Of a stretch of 64,000 bases of DNA, positions 9,578 to 18,323 are shown one piece after another. Under the pieces are notes generated by a model that was given only the letters and a program-made list of their open reading frames with translations, ran no database searches and was not told the DNA's origin. Every line of letters begins with the position of its first letter. The stretch's first letter is position 1. Origin of the DNA: Nocardioides currus (GTDB lineage Bacteria; Actinomycetota; Actinomycetes; Propionibacteriales; Nocardioidaceae); contig NZ_PYXZ01000002.1 of NCBI RefSeq assembly GCF_003057875.1, positions 372,254 to 436,253 on the forward strand. Reading direction: 5' to 3'. Position numbers and translations under genes: made by a program.

Positions 9578-10858
9578 GTGCCGGCACACACCATCACGGA
9601 CGACCCGGAGCGGGCCGTCGTCGCCGCGTGGCGGGCCGAGTCGGCCCGCCTCGTCGGCGCCCTCACCAGGATGACCCGCGACGTGGACCTGGCCGAGGAC
9701 CTCGCGCAGGACGCGCTCGTGTCCGCGCTGGAGCAGTGGCCCACCCACGGCATCCCGGACAACCCGGGCGCCTGGCTGATGACGACGGCGAAACGCCGCG
9801 GCATCGACCACTTCCGGCGCGCCGACAACCTGCGGCGCAAGGTCGCCGAGCTCGAGCGCACGGGAGAGGAGGAGCAGGTGCCCGACCTCGACAGCCAGGT
9901 CGACCACATCGAGGACGACGTCCTGCGCCTCGTCTTCCTGTCCTGCCACCCCTCGCTGACGCCCGAGTCGAGGGCGGCGCTCACGCTGCGTCTCGTCGGC
10001 GGCCTCACCACCGCCGAGATCGCGCGCGGCTTCCTCGCCACCGAGGCCACGATGGCGCAGCGCATCTCGCGCGCGAAGAAGACCTTGTCGTCGTCGCAGG
10101 CGGAGTTCGAGCTGCCGACCGGCGCCGAGCGCACGCAGCGCCTCGACGACGTGATGGCCGTGATCTACCTGATCTTCAACGAGGGCTACTCCGCCACCGC
10201 CGGCGAGGACTGGATGCGGCCCGACCTCGCCGCCGAGGCAACCAGGCTGGCGCGGATGCTCGCGTCGCTGGCGCCCGACGAGCCCGAGGTCCTCGGCCTG
10301 CAGGCGCTGCTGGAGATCCAGGGCTCGCGGATCGCCGCCCGGCTCTCCGCCGACGGGCTGCCGGTCCTGCTGGAGGACCAGGACCGCACCCGCTGGGACC
10401 AGCTGATGATCCGGCGTGGGCTGGCGGCGCTCGACCGAGCCGAAGCGCTCGCCGCCCGCGGCACGCCGGTCGGGACCTACTTCCTGCAGGCCTCGATCGC
10501 CGCACAGCACGCGGTGGCCGCCCGTCCCGAGGACACCGACTGGCGGCGGATCGCCGGGTTGTACGACGTCCTGGCGCAGGCCGCACCCGGCCCGGTCGTC
10601 GAGGTCAACCGCGCCGTCGCGCACGGCCGCGCGTCCGGCCCGGACGCGGGGCTGGCCGTGCTGGCCGACGTGGACGAGGGCGCCCTGGGCGACTCCCCAC
10701 TGGTGCCGAGCGTCCGCGGCGACCTGCTCGAACGTGCCGGCCAGCACGCCACCGCTCGCGACGCGTTCACGGAGGCCGCCGGCCGCACCCGGAACGAGGG
10801 CGAGCGCGCGGTGCTCCTGCGTCGCGCGGACGACAACGGGCGGCTCGCCGTCGACTGA
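9578..10858 (+). CDS. ECF sigma factor, ECF42 group, with C-terminal TPR-like extension
   Basis: Alternative sigma factor of 426 residues. Region 2 is at the N-terminus (DVDLAEDLAQDALVSALEQW, then NPGAWLMTTAKRRGIDHFRR). Region 4 follows (LTLRLVGGLTTAEIARGFL and ATMAQRISRAKKTL). The last 200 or so residues form a helical, TPR-like extension containing DVMAVIYLIFNEGY, which is characteristic of ECF42 and thought to control the sigma core. There is no anti-sigma gene, as usual for this group. GTG 9578 was chosen because the frame upstream overlaps the DGPF gene; no strong Shine-Dalgarno sequence is visible. Its likely target is the promoter at 9108. Confidence 0.92.
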   Translation: MPAHTITDDPERAVVAAWRAESARLVGALTRMTRDVDLAEDLAQDALVSALEQWPTHGIPDNPGAWLMTTAKRRGIDHFRRADNLRRKVAELERTGEEEQVPDLDSQVDHIEDDVLRLVFLSCHPSLTPESRAALTLRLVGGLTTAEIARGFLATEATMAQRISRAKKTLSSSQAEFELPTGAERTQRLDDVMAVIYLIFNEGYSATAGEDWMRPDLAAEATRLARMLASLAPDEPEVLGLQALLEIQGSRIAARLSADGLPVLLEDQDRTRWDQLMIRRGLAALDRAEALAARGTPVGTYFLQASIAAQHAVAARPEDTDWRRIAGLYDVLAQAAPGPVVEVNRAVAHGRASGPDAGLAVLADVDEGALGDSPLVPSVRGDLLERAGQHATARDAFTEAAGRTRNEGERAVLLRRADDNGRLAVD

Positions 10859-10859
10859 C

Positions 10860-11726
10860 TCAGCCCGCCGGGAACGGCTCGGGGAGAGGCTGGCCGAGCG
10901 ACGCCAGCACGGTGCGGAGTCGGTCGGGGTAGTTGGTGATCAGCCCGTCCACGCCGAGCCGGACCAGGTGCGCCATCGTCGGCGGGTCGTCGACGACGTA
11001 CGGGATGACGTCCAGCCCGACCTCGTGGGCGCGATCGATCAGCTCGCCGCTGGCGAAGGGGACGTACGCCGCGTCGTCGACGCCGGAGAGGAACGGGCTG
11101 CCGTGGATGGGCGAGATGGCGTCGAAGCCCTGCTCGGCGGCGGTGTCGACGAACTGGGTCGCGAAGGTGGTCGCGACGTCGAGCCCGTCGAACCAGTGCG
11201 ACGGACCGTCGGGTGCGGGCTCGAGGTACTTCGGGGACACGAGGAGGTTGCGGCGCACCCCCGGCGCCTCGTCGCCGACCAGGCGCAGCACCCCCCAGTC
11301 GAAGCACTGGATGCTGGTGCGCAGGAGGAGCCCGTCGATGCGGATCGCGTCGAGGGCGATCGCCACGAAGTGGGCCCGCGAGGTCAGCTCGGCGGCGGCC
11401 ATCGCGTCGTACTTGATCTCGAGGTTGACCCGCACCGGGTCGGCACCGCGCTCCTCCAGCAGCGCCGCGACGTCGCGCAGCAGCGGCATCGTCGGCGGCA
11501 GGTCGGCGCGACCGAGCTGCCGGATCAGCCGCGCGTCGGCGAGCGCGGGGTCGTGGCTGACCACCACGTCGTCGTCGCGGGTGAGGTGGACGTCGAGCTC
11601 GAGCGTGGACACGCCGAGGGCCAGCGCCTCCCCGAACGCCTGCAGCGTGTTCTCGGGGTTGAGCCCGGCGCCGCCCCGGTGGGCCTCGACGTCGAAGACG
11701 TGCGTGGGCACAGGGTCGAGGCTCAC
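10860..11726 (-). CDS. glycerophosphodiester phosphodiesterase
   Basis: GDPD-family TIM-barrel enzyme of 288 residues that hydrolyses glycerophosphodiesters to glycerol 3-phosphate and an alcohol. Visible motifs are the N-terminal EAHRGGAGLNPENTLQAF (catalytic His-Arg and the following Glu), LELDVHLTRDDDVVVSHD, and the C-terminal VDGLITNYPDRL. No signal peptide is seen. GTG 11726 overlaps the acyl-CoA synthetase stop codon by four bases (GTGA), showing translational coupling and suggesting a shared role in lipid recycling. The stop is one base from the convergent ECF42 gene. Confidence 0.92.
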   Translation of the reverse strand: MSLDPVPTHVFDVEAHRGGAGLNPENTLQAFGEALALGVSTLELDVHLTRDDDVVVSHDPALADARLIRQLGRADLPPTMPLLRDVAALLEERGADPVRVNLEIKYDAMAAAELTSRAHFVAIALDAIRIDGLLLRTSIQCFDWGVLRLVGDEAPGVRRNLLVSPKYLEPAPDGPSHWFDGLDVATTFATQFVDTAAEQGFDAISPIHGSPFLSGVDDAAYVPFASGELIDRAHEVGLDVIPYVVDDPPTMAHLVRLGVDGLITNYPDRLRTVLASLGQPLPEPFPAG

Positions 11727-13567
11727 GCGTAGAGAGAGCTCACCACGTCGGCGTACTTCTCGTTCACGACCCGGCGCTTGAGCTTGAGGGTCGGGGTGAG
11801 CTCGTCGGACTCGGCCGTCCACTCGTGCGGCAGCAGCTCCCACGCCTTGACCTGCTCGGGGCGCGAGAGCCGCTCGTTGGCCGCGTCGACGGCCGCCTGG
11901 ACGGCCCCGCGGATCTTCGGGTGCTGCGAGAGCTCGGCGAGGTCGGTGGTCTCGATCCCGAGCTGCTGCGCCACCAGCGGGGCGATCTCGCCGTCGAGGG
12001 TGAGGATGGCGACGACGTAGGCCTGGTTGTCGCCGATCGCCATCGCGTGCCCGACGAGCGGCGACTCCTTGAGGTAGTTCTCGATGTTGGACGGCGCGAT
12101 GTTCTTGCCGGCGCTGGTGATGATCAGCTCCTTCTTGCGGTCGACGATCGCGAAGAATCCGTCCTCGTCGAGGGTGCCGATGTCGCCGGTGTGGACCCAG
12201 CCGTCGGCGTCGATGAGGTTGCGGGTCGCCTGCTCCTGGCGGTGGTAGCCCGGCGTGATGACCGGACCGCGGACGAGCACCTCGTCGTCCTCGCCGAGCG
12301 CGACCTCCATCCCGGGCGTCGCGCGACCGACGGTGCCGAGCCGGAAGTCGGCCGGCCCGTTGGCGGTGACGGCGCCGCAGGTCTCGGTCATGCCGTAGAC
12401 GTCGTAGACCTTGAGCCCGAGCCCGGCCATGAACTTGGCGACCTCGATCGGCATCGGGGCCGCCGCCGAGCCGGCCCAGGTCACCTGGTCGAGGCCCAGG
12501 AGCAGCTTCAGGAACCCGAGGATCGCCTCGTCGGCCTGCTGGTACGCCGCCTCGATCTCGGGCGTCATCGTGCCCCCGACCTCCTGCGCCTGCACCCACG
12601 CCAGGCCGGCGGCCATCGAGTCCTGGACGAGCTTGACGTTGTCGGGGTTGGGGTCGGCCGCGAGCTTGGCGGAGATGCCGGTCTTGATCTTCTCCCACAC
12701 GCGCGGCACCCCGAAGAACGCCGTCGGGTGCACCTCGCCGAGGGTCGCGAGCAGCTCGGCCGGGTCCCCGATGCAGTAGGAGTGGCTGCCGACGACCTGC
12801 GGGCCGTAGAGGCTCAGCACTCGCTCGGCGATGTGCGCGAGGGGGAGGTACGACACCTGGCGCTGGCCCGGCGCGAGGCCGGCGGCCTCCAGCGTGCTCA
12901 ACGCCTCGTAGACCACGTTGTGGTGCGTGAGCACCACGCCCTTGGGGTTGCCGGTGGTGCCGGAGGTGTAGAGGATCGTCGCCGGGGCGTCCTGGTCGAG
13001 CGCGGCGTGGCGCTCCTCGATCACGTCGGGGTGCTCGGCGCGGTGGGCGCGACCGCTCTCGACGAACGTGCTCCAGTCGACGTACACCTCACCCTCGGGC
13101 CGGACGGCCGGGTCGAGGACGACGACCTTCGCGACGCCGTCCAGCGCCTGCGCCCAACGGTCGAGGTGGTCCTGGGTCTCGACGACGACCACCTTCGGCC
13201 GCGCCTCGCCGGCGATGAAGGCGACCTGTGCGGGGGACAGGGTGTTGTAGATCGACATCGGCGTCGCCGCGGCGTGCACGCCACCCATGTCGGCGACCAT
13301 GTGCTCGATGCGGTTGGTGGCCATGATCGCCACGGTGTCGCCGGGCTCCACGCCGCTCGCGATCAGCGCGCCCGCGACGTCGAGGGCGAGCTCCCGGGTC
13401 TGCGCCCAGGTGAGGGTGCGCCAGGTCTCGCCGTCGGGCACGTCGTGCCGGTCGCTGTACGCCGCGTCGTCGGCGAACTTCGCCGCCGTGTCGGCGAGGG
13501 CGTCGATGAGCGTGCGACCCCCGACCAGCTCCTCGATGCGTGCACGGTCGGTCTGGACGTCGGTCAT
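11723..13567 (-). CDS. long-chain fatty-acid-CoA ligase (FadD15-like)
   Basis: ANL-superfamily enzyme of 614 residues that activates long-chain fatty acids to acyl-CoA through an acyl-adenylate. The AMP-binding loop ILYTSGTTGNPKG is near residues 195-207. Other motifs are VYDVYGMTETCGAV, GWVHTGDIGTLDEDGFF and DRKKELIITSAGKNIAPSNIE. Length and the C-terminal ELTPTLKLKRRVV are typical of the long-chain group. ATG 13567 follows GGGAGCAG; the longer frame upstream adds a non-conserved 16 residues. The downstream glycerophosphodiesterase overlaps by 4 nt, giving a two-gene operon. Confidence 0.93.
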   Translation of the reverse strand: MTDVQTDRARIEELVGGRTLIDALADTAAKFADDAAYSDRHDVPDGETWRTLTWAQTRELALDVAGALIASGVEPGDTVAIMATNRIEHMVADMGGVHAAATPMSIYNTLSPAQVAFIAGEARPKVVVVETQDHLDRWAQALDGVAKVVVLDPAVRPEGEVYVDWSTFVESGRAHRAEHPDVIEERHAALDQDAPATILYTSGTTGNPKGVVLTHHNVVYEALSTLEAAGLAPGQRQVSYLPLAHIAERVLSLYGPQVVGSHSYCIGDPAELLATLGEVHPTAFFGVPRVWEKIKTGISAKLAADPNPDNVKLVQDSMAAGLAWVQAQEVGGTMTPEIEAAYQQADEAILGFLKLLLGLDQVTWAGSAAAPMPIEVAKFMAGLGLKVYDVYGMTETCGAVTANGPADFRLGTVGRATPGMEVALGEDDEVLVRGPVITPGYHRQEQATRNLIDADGWVHTGDIGTLDEDGFFAIVDRKKELIITSAGKNIAPSNIENYLKESPLVGHAMAIGDNQAYVVAILTLDGEIAPLVAQQLGIETTDLAELSQHPKIRGAVQAAVDAANERLSRPEQVKAWELLPHEWTAESDELTPTLKLKRRVVNEKYADVVSSLYA

Positions 13568-13666
13568 CTGCTGCTCCCTGTCGGTGGCCCGAGCGGTGTG
13601 ATCGGCGTCACGCATCCTCGTGCACGCGCGGCCCGCTGGCTAGGGCCGACTCGCCCCTCGACAGGC

Positions 13667-13831
13667 TCACGCCACTAGCGCGACGCCGCCCGGCATCGGC
13701 GCGGGTGCGCAGTCGCAGGTGTCGCCGCAGGCCAGGTAGGTGTGCGCGCCGTGCCCGCAGCGCGGGCACGGGATGTCGTGCGACAGGTGGTGGGTGGTGC
13801 TCTGGACGGTGTCCCACATGACGTGCCTCAT
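13667..13831 (-). CDS. small zinc-ribbon-like protein
   Basis: Predicted 54-residue protein with two cysteine pairs: CPRC near residue 22 and CGDTC plus a further cysteine near 35-41, consistent with a zinc knuckle. The spacing and small size suggest a metal-binding accessory protein; no function is recognised. ATG 13831 and ATG 13819 are both possible, each with GAGG at a reasonable distance; starting at 13819 would leave the inverted repeat at 13835-13860 entirely upstream. It is divergent from the XRE regulator at 13883 and may be its target. Confidence 0.6.
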   Translation of the reverse strand: MRHVMWDTVQSTTHHLSHDIPCPRCGHGAHTYLACGDTCDCAPAPMPGGVALVA

Positions 13832-13834
13832 TTC

Positions 13835-13860
13835 TTCGTGTCCTCTGTGAGGACCACGAA
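13835..13860. promoter_or_regulatory. inverted repeat between divergent genes, candidate operator
   Basis: TTCGTGTCCTC and GAGGACCACGAA are near-perfect reverse complements (one extra C) around a 3-base centre. The repeat lies directly between the zinc-ribbon gene and the regulator, where an autoregulatory operator would be expected. Confidence 0.45.
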
Positions 13861-13882
13861 GGGCACCTCCCGGATACGACAC

Positions 13883-14740
13883 GTGGTGAGATGGAGAGGT
13901 GACGACAACGAGCTCGGCACGCAGCTGCGCGGGTGGCGCGACCGCATCTCGCCCGCCAGCGCCGGCCTGCCGAGCCACCCTCGGCGCCGCGCGCCGGGCC
14001 TGCGGCGCGAGGAGGTCGCCCAGCTCGCGGGGCTCTCGGGCGACTACCTGGTGCGGCTCGAGCAGGGCCGGTCCCGCCATCCGTCGGTGCAGGTCGTGCA
14101 GGCGCTGGCCCGCGCGCTCCGGCTCGACGACGAGGACCGTGACCGTCTCTACCGCCTGGCCGGCCACCTGCCGCCGACGAGTGGGCGGATGGACCGCCAC
14201 GTCACGCCCAGCATCCTGCGCCTCGTCGACCGGCTCGGCGACACCCCGGTCTCGGTGATCGACGCGGCCTGGGAGACGGTGATGCAGAACCGTGCCAGCG
14301 AGGCCGTGTTCGGCGACCTGTCGGGCGAGACGGGGCGCGGCCGCAACCGAGCCTGGCGCACCTTCATGGACGTGCCGGGCATGGGACGGATGGAGCCGCA
14401 GACCCGGACGATGGTCGAGCGCGACGTGGTCGCCGACCTGCACGCCGCCATGCTCCGGCTGCCCGACGACCCCGACATCGCGTCGATCGTGGCCGACCTG
14501 CGCCGGGACAGCCCGCGGTTCGCCGAGCTGTGGGAGACGACGCCGGCGCGGGTCCGGGGCGCCCAGCGCAAGACGCTGGAGCACCCCGAGGTGGGCTGGA
14601 TGACGCTCGACTGCGACGTGCTCACCGTGCACGGCAGCGACCTGCAGATCGTGGTGTTCACCGCCGAGCCCGGCACGCCCGACGCCGACGCGCTCGCGAT
14701 GGCGGTCGTCGTCGGGCTGCAGGAGCTCACCCCCGGCTGA
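13883..14740 (+). CDS. XRE-family regulator with MmyB-like ligand-binding domain
   Basis: Transcriptional regulator of about 285 residues. The N-terminal helix-turn-helix of the XRE type reads RREEVAQLAGLSGDYLVRLE, preceded by LPSHPRRRAPGL, which is typical of this actinobacterial family. The remainder matches the MmyB-like PAS-related domain (NRASEAVFGDL, then a C-terminal LDCDVLTVHGSDLQIVVFTAEPG). Such regulators often control a nearby oxidoreductase gene and bind a lipid or small ligand. No good ribosome-binding site is seen; GTG 13883 or 13886 is the most upstream start that avoids the divergent gene. It is convergent with the aldo/keto reductase, whose stop lies next to its own. Confidence 0.85.
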   Translation: MVRWRGDDNELGTQLRGWRDRISPASAGLPSHPRRRAPGLRREEVAQLAGLSGDYLVRLEQGRSRHPSVQVVQALARALRLDDEDRDRLYRLAGHLPPTSGRMDRHVTPSILRLVDRLGDTPVSVIDAAWETVMQNRASEAVFGDLSGETGRGRNRAWRTFMDVPGMGRMEPQTRTMVERDVVADLHAAMLRLPDDPDIASIVADLRRDSPRFAELWETTPARVRGAQRKTLEHPEVGWMTLDCDVLTVHGSDLQIVVFTAEPGTPDADALAMAVVVGLQELTPG

Positions 14741-15634
14741 TCAGTGCCCGACCGGCCGCGGCTCGACCTTGTCGAGGGCGACGAGGTCGTCGTCGTCGAG
14801 GTGGATGTCGGCGACGGCCAGGTTCTCCTCGAGGTGCGCGACCGAGCTCGTGCCGGGGATGAGGAGCAGCCGGTCGTACTGCGCGAGCAGCCACCCGAGG
14901 GCGACCTGGCTGGGCGAGACGCCGTGCTTCGTCGCCACGGCGGCGACCTGCGGATCGGCGGCCAGCGCGGCCGGCCCGCCGGTGAAGGCCGAGCCGAGCG
15001 GGAAGTACGGCACGTAGGAGACTTGGTGCTCGCGGCAGAGGTCCAGCACCTCGGCGTCGCTGCGGTCGAGGATGCTGAACGGGTTCTGCACCTCGCCGAT
15101 GCCGACCGTCTCGATCGCGGTGCGCACGGTCGCGGCGTGGACGCTGGAGACGCCGATCATGTCGATCTTGCCCTCGTCGCGCAGGTCGGCCAGCGCGCCG
15201 AGCTGGTCCTCGAGGGCGGGCTCGACCCGGTCGGGGTCGTCGCGCTCGAACCGTCGCAGGTTGACGAGGTCTATCCGCTCGACGGACAGCGAGCGCAGGT
15301 TCTGCTCCACCTGGTGCTTGAGGTCCGCGGGCTCGGCGCCCGGCAGCCAGGCGCCGGTGTCGTCGCGGGTCGCCCCGACCTTGGTGACGAGCCGCAGGCC
15401 CTCGGGGTAGGGGTGCAGCGTCTCGCGGATCAGGTCGTTGACGACGTCGGGTCCGTAGAACTGGGCGGTGTCGATGTGGTCCACGCCGAGCTCGACGGCG
15501 CGTCGCAGCACGGCGCGGGCGGCGTCGGGGTCGGCCGGCGGGCCGAACACCCCGGGGCCGGCGAGCTGCATGGCGCCGAAGCCGATGCGGCGTACGGGCA
15601 GGTGGCCGAGGAAGGACGTGCTCTGGTCTGTCAT
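14741..15634 (-). CDS. aldo/keto reductase
   Basis: NADPH-dependent oxidoreductase of 297 residues with the AKR barrel. It shows IGFGAMQLAGPG at the start, the catalytic Asp/Tyr segment HIDTAQFYGP, the catalytic lysine in LVTKVGA, and the cofactor-binding end LLLIPGTSSVAHLEENL. The physiological substrate cannot be told. ATG 15634 has GGAGG seven bases upstream; the longer frame runs into unrelated sequence. It converges on the MmyB-type regulator, a common partner of small reductases, though no operon links them. Confidence 0.9.
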   Translation of the reverse strand: MTDQSTSFLGHLPVRRIGFGAMQLAGPGVFGPPADPDAARAVLRRAVELGVDHIDTAQFYGPDVVNDLIRETLHPYPEGLRLVTKVGATRDDTGAWLPGAEPADLKHQVEQNLRSLSVERIDLVNLRRFERDDPDRVEPALEDQLGALADLRDEGKIDMIGVSSVHAATVRTAIETVGIGEVQNPFSILDRSDAEVLDLCREHQVSYVPYFPLGSAFTGGPAALAADPQVAAVATKHGVSPSQVALGWLLAQYDRLLLIPGTSSVAHLEENLAVADIHLDDDDLVALDKVEPRPVGH

Positions 15635-15734
15635 GCCTCCACCGTGCGTCGGCGCACGGGCCGGAGCCAGAGGACCACTTGTCATGGGACTGCCGGTCCC
15701 ACCCTCGCGCTCGTCCACCCGTAGGCTCGCGACC

Positions 15735-16052
15735 ATGGTGGCGAGCAGGTCGGCGCGCGAGCGCAAGGCGTCGGTGGAGGCCGGGCCGCTCGCGACGGCA
15801 CGGATCGACGTCGACGCCGACCAGCAGTTCGTCTACAAGGTCGCGTGCACGCAGTGCCGCAACACGGCCTCGGGCGGCACCCGCCCGCGCGCCTGGTCGA
15901 CCTACCGTCCGGGCGACGACAACGGCTACATGGCCGCGATGGACCGCTGGACCTTCCACCTGGTCGAGAAGCACCCGGAGGCCGAGGCGCCCTGCCTGGC
16001 CTACCTCGAGGCAGCTCGGCAGCGGCTGCACGAACGGAGGACACGCCAGTGA
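15735..16052 (+). CDS. conserved hypothetical protein
   Basis: Predicted cytoplasmic protein of 105 residues with two central cysteines (VACTQC) and a third near the C-terminus, plus aromatic-rich [16 protein letters not shown]. No family was recognised. Its stop overlaps the start of the DUF2200 gene by four bases (GTGA), and GGAGG near its own end serves the next gene, so the two are translationally coupled. ATG 15735 is the first start outside the divergent reductase promoter region. Confidence 0.6.
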   Translation: MVASRSARERKASVEAGPLATARIDVDADQQFVYKVACTQCRNTASGGTRPRAWSTYRPGDDNGYMAAMDRWTFHLVEKHPEAEAPCLAYLEAARQRLHERRTRQ

Positions 16053-16390
16053 GCCGCATCTTCACCGTCAGTGTCGCCTCCGTGTACCCCCACTACGTCG
16101 CGAAGGCGGAGAAGAAGGGGCGCACCCGGGCCGAGGTCGACGAGGTCATCGAGTGGCTCACCGGCTTCGACCAGCAGACCCTGGAGAAGCACCTGGCCGA
16201 CGGGACGACCTTCGAGGACTTCTTCGCCGCGGCCGACCTCAACCCGAACGCGTCGCTGATCACGGGCTCCATCTGCGGTTACAAGGTGCAGGAGATCGAG
16301 GACCCGCTGATGCAGCAGATCCGCTACCTCGACAAGCTCGTCGACGAGCTGGCCAAGGGCAAGGCGATGGAGAAGGTCCTGCGCGGCTGA
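16049..16390 (+). CDS. DUF2200 family protein
   Basis: Protein of 113 residues matching the DUF2200 family through [19 protein letters not shown], then [11 protein letters not shown] and the conserved [15 protein letters not shown]. The function of the family is unknown; it is small, soluble and widespread. GTG 16049 overlaps the previous stop by 4 nt and has GGAGG nine bases upstream. A 78-base gap separates it from the M4 protease gene. Confidence 0.9.
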   Translation: MSRIFTVSVASVYPHYVAKAEKKGRTRAEVDEVIEWLTGFDQQTLEKHLADGTTFEDFFAAADLNPNASLITGSICGYKVQEIEDPLMQQIRYLDKLVDELAKGKAMEKVLRG

Positions 16391-16468
16391 GGGCGTATCC
16401 CGCGCCGGTGCTCGCGGGTCCTCATCTTCATGAGGCGCCCGCCGGGCGCTCGTCCGGGGGAGGGACCC

Positions 16469-17521
16469 ATGCACGCATCCACACGCACCACCTGCCACTT
16501 CGTGCCGCCGTACGTCGAGGCGGCACTCGCCGACAACGTCGCCGTCACCACGGTCGACGACCCGCAGCTCGACCTCTCGGAGGAGCTGCGCGAGCGCCGT
16601 ACCAAGGCCATCGAGCGCGACACGCCCGCGGCGGCGCCGTCGCTCGCACCGCCCGCGACCGGCACCAGCCGCCGCGAGGTCTACGACAGCGGCAACACCA
16701 CCAACCAGCGGGTCAGCCTCGTCCGGTCGGAAGGCTCGCCGGAGACCAAGGACGCCGAGGTCATCAACGCCTACGACAGCGCCGGCACCGTGCGGTCGTT
16801 CTTCCGGACCGTGCTCAACCGCGACTCCATCGACAACCGCTCGCTCGACCTCGTGCTCAACGTGCACTACGGCACCGCCTACAACAACGCCTTCTGGGAC
16901 GGCGACGAGATGACCTTCGGGGACGGCGACGGCATCATCTTCTCGGGCTTCGCGCGCTCGCTCGACGTGGTCGCGCACGAGCTCGCGCACGGCGTCACCC
17001 AGTTCGCGTCGGGGCTGGTCTACCAGGGCGAGTCGGGTGCGCTCAACGAGCACTTCAGCGACGTCTTCGGCACCGCGATCACGCAGTGGGCCGCGGACGA
17101 GACGCCCGACGACGCCGACTGGCTGATCGGCGACGAGATCATGGCGCCCGACCTGTACGGCGAGGCGCTGAGGTCGATGCGCAACCCGGGCACGGCCTAC
17201 GACAACCCGATCCTCGGCAAGGACCCGCAGCCGGCGCACTACGCCGACCGCTACACCGGCTCGGCCGACAACGGAGGCGTCCACATCAACTCCGGCATCC
17301 CCAACCGCGTCTTCTACCTCGTGGCCACCGAGCTCGGCGACACGGCCGAGGCGGCACGCATCTGGTACCACGCGCTGCACTTCCTGCAGCCGACCAGCAC
17401 GTTCGCCCAGGCCGCAGCGCAGATCGCGGACTCGGCGCGGATCCTGGTCAAGGCGGGCGTCGTGCACAAGGGCGCCGCCCAGGTCGTCCGGGGTGCGTGG
17501 CACGAGGTCGGGGTGGGCTGA
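16469..17521 (+). CDS. protealysin-like M4 metalloprotease
   Basis: Thermolysin-family zinc protease of 350 residues. The zinc motif HELAH is at residues 170-174 and the third ligand Glu194 lies in GALNEHFSD, exactly 20 residues on as in thermolysin. The active-site histidine region is GGVHINSGIPNRVFY. No signal peptide is present. The N-terminus (TCHFVPPYV) resembles the short propeptide of protealysins, which lack the long thermolysin prosequence. ATG 16469 follows GGGGGAGGGACCC, a strong ribosome-binding site. The next gene is not an emfourin inhibitor, the usual partner of protealysins. Confidence 0.9.
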   Translation: MHASTRTTCHFVPPYVEAALADNVAVTTVDDPQLDLSEELRERRTKAIERDTPAAAPSLAPPATGTSRREVYDSGNTTNQRVSLVRSEGSPETKDAEVINAYDSAGTVRSFFRTVLNRDSIDNRSLDLVLNVHYGTAYNNAFWDGDEMTFGDGDGIIFSGFARSLDVVAHELAHGVTQFASGLVYQGESGALNEHFSDVFGTAITQWAADETPDDADWLIGDEIMAPDLYGEALRSMRNPGTAYDNPILGKDPQPAHYADRYTGSADNGGVHINSGIPNRVFYLVATELGDTAEAARIWYHALHFLQPTSTFAQAAAQIADSARILVKAGVVHKGAAQVVRGAWHEVGVG

Positions 17522-17543
17522 CCCCGCGGCGTACGTTGGACGC

Positions 17544-17783
17544 ATGCCCCGCGACCGCCGCGTCGAGTCCGCCACGCAGGTGCCGTGGCCGAGCAGCGAG
17601 CAGCTGCGGCGGCGACAGCGCCGCTACCTGTTGCTGATGGGCATCTGCCTGACCCTGATCGTGCTGGCGTGGACCTGGGTGCGCCTGTGGTCGACGCCGC
17701 TGGCGGTGGGGATGTCTGCGGTGGCCGCGGTGCTCCCGCCGATCGCGGCCTTCGTCGGCAACAACGGGGTGAGGGGCGGCTGA
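17544..17783 (+). CDS. DUF3099-like small membrane protein
   Basis: Protein of 79 residues with two predicted membrane helices (about residues 31-48 and 52-72) after a basic cytoplasmic segment RRRQRRYLLLMG. The pattern fits the actinobacterial DUF3099 family, whose function is unknown. ATG 17544 follows the M4 protease by 22 bases on the same strand, so the two may be co-transcribed. Confidence 0.65.
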   Translation: MPRDRRVESATQVPWPSSEQLRRRQRRYLLLMGICLTLIVLAWTWVRLWSTPLAVGMSAVAAVLPPIAAFVGNNGVRGG

Positions 17784-17835
17784 CCCGTTCGACGGGGTGT
17801 GGTGCGCCGTCCCGGCCGCTGTGATGCTCGGGAGC

Positions 17836-18297
17836 ATGACCGACCAACCAGCTCCCGAGCACGTCCGTCCCGACGGTGTCTCCGACGCGACCGTCGAGGC
17901 CCTCGGCAAGTTCTCCGCCGCCCTCGACCACGTCGAGCACGCACGCGGCCACCTCTACGCCTTCCACCGCCTGTGTGGCAGCGCCGAGACGACGATGGAG
18001 GAGGCGACCGAGCTGGTCCGCGAGGCCGGCCACGACGACATCGCCGACGAGATGGAGCGGGTGATCCTGGGACGCAACCCGCTGCCGGGGATGTGGTCCT
18101 TCCAGATGGTCGAGGCCTACGACGACGGCTTCTACGCCGAGACGAAGGCGGTGCACCAGCGTGCCCTCGACGAGCTCGTCGAGGGCAAGCGGCACGTCTA
18201 CGAGGCCGAGACCAAGGAACGGCTGCGCACGCGCGGTCGGGAGGGCCACGAGGCCACTCCCGACGACGCGTACGGCGATCCGGACCGGCCGGCCTGA
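17836..18297 (+). CDS. conserved hypothetical protein
   Basis: Soluble, acidic, mostly helical protein of 153 residues. Recognisable blocks are HARGHLYAFHRLCGSAE and LGRNPLPGMWSFQMVEAYDD, followed by a charged helix rich in Glu and Arg. Similar proteins occur as single genes in actinomycetes, but no function or domain name can be given. ATG 17836 has GGGAG upstream. It is followed 26 bases later by the aminopeptidase gene. Confidence 0.7.
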   Translation: MTDQPAPEHVRPDGVSDATVEALGKFSAALDHVEHARGHLYAFHRLCGSAETTMEEATELVREAGHDDIADEMERVILGRNPLPGMWSFQMVEAYDDGFYAETKAVHQRALDELVEGKRHVYEAETKERLRTRGREGHEATPDDAYGDPDRPA

Positions 18298-18323
18298 ACG
18301 GCGCGCGGGGATAGGTTGCGACG

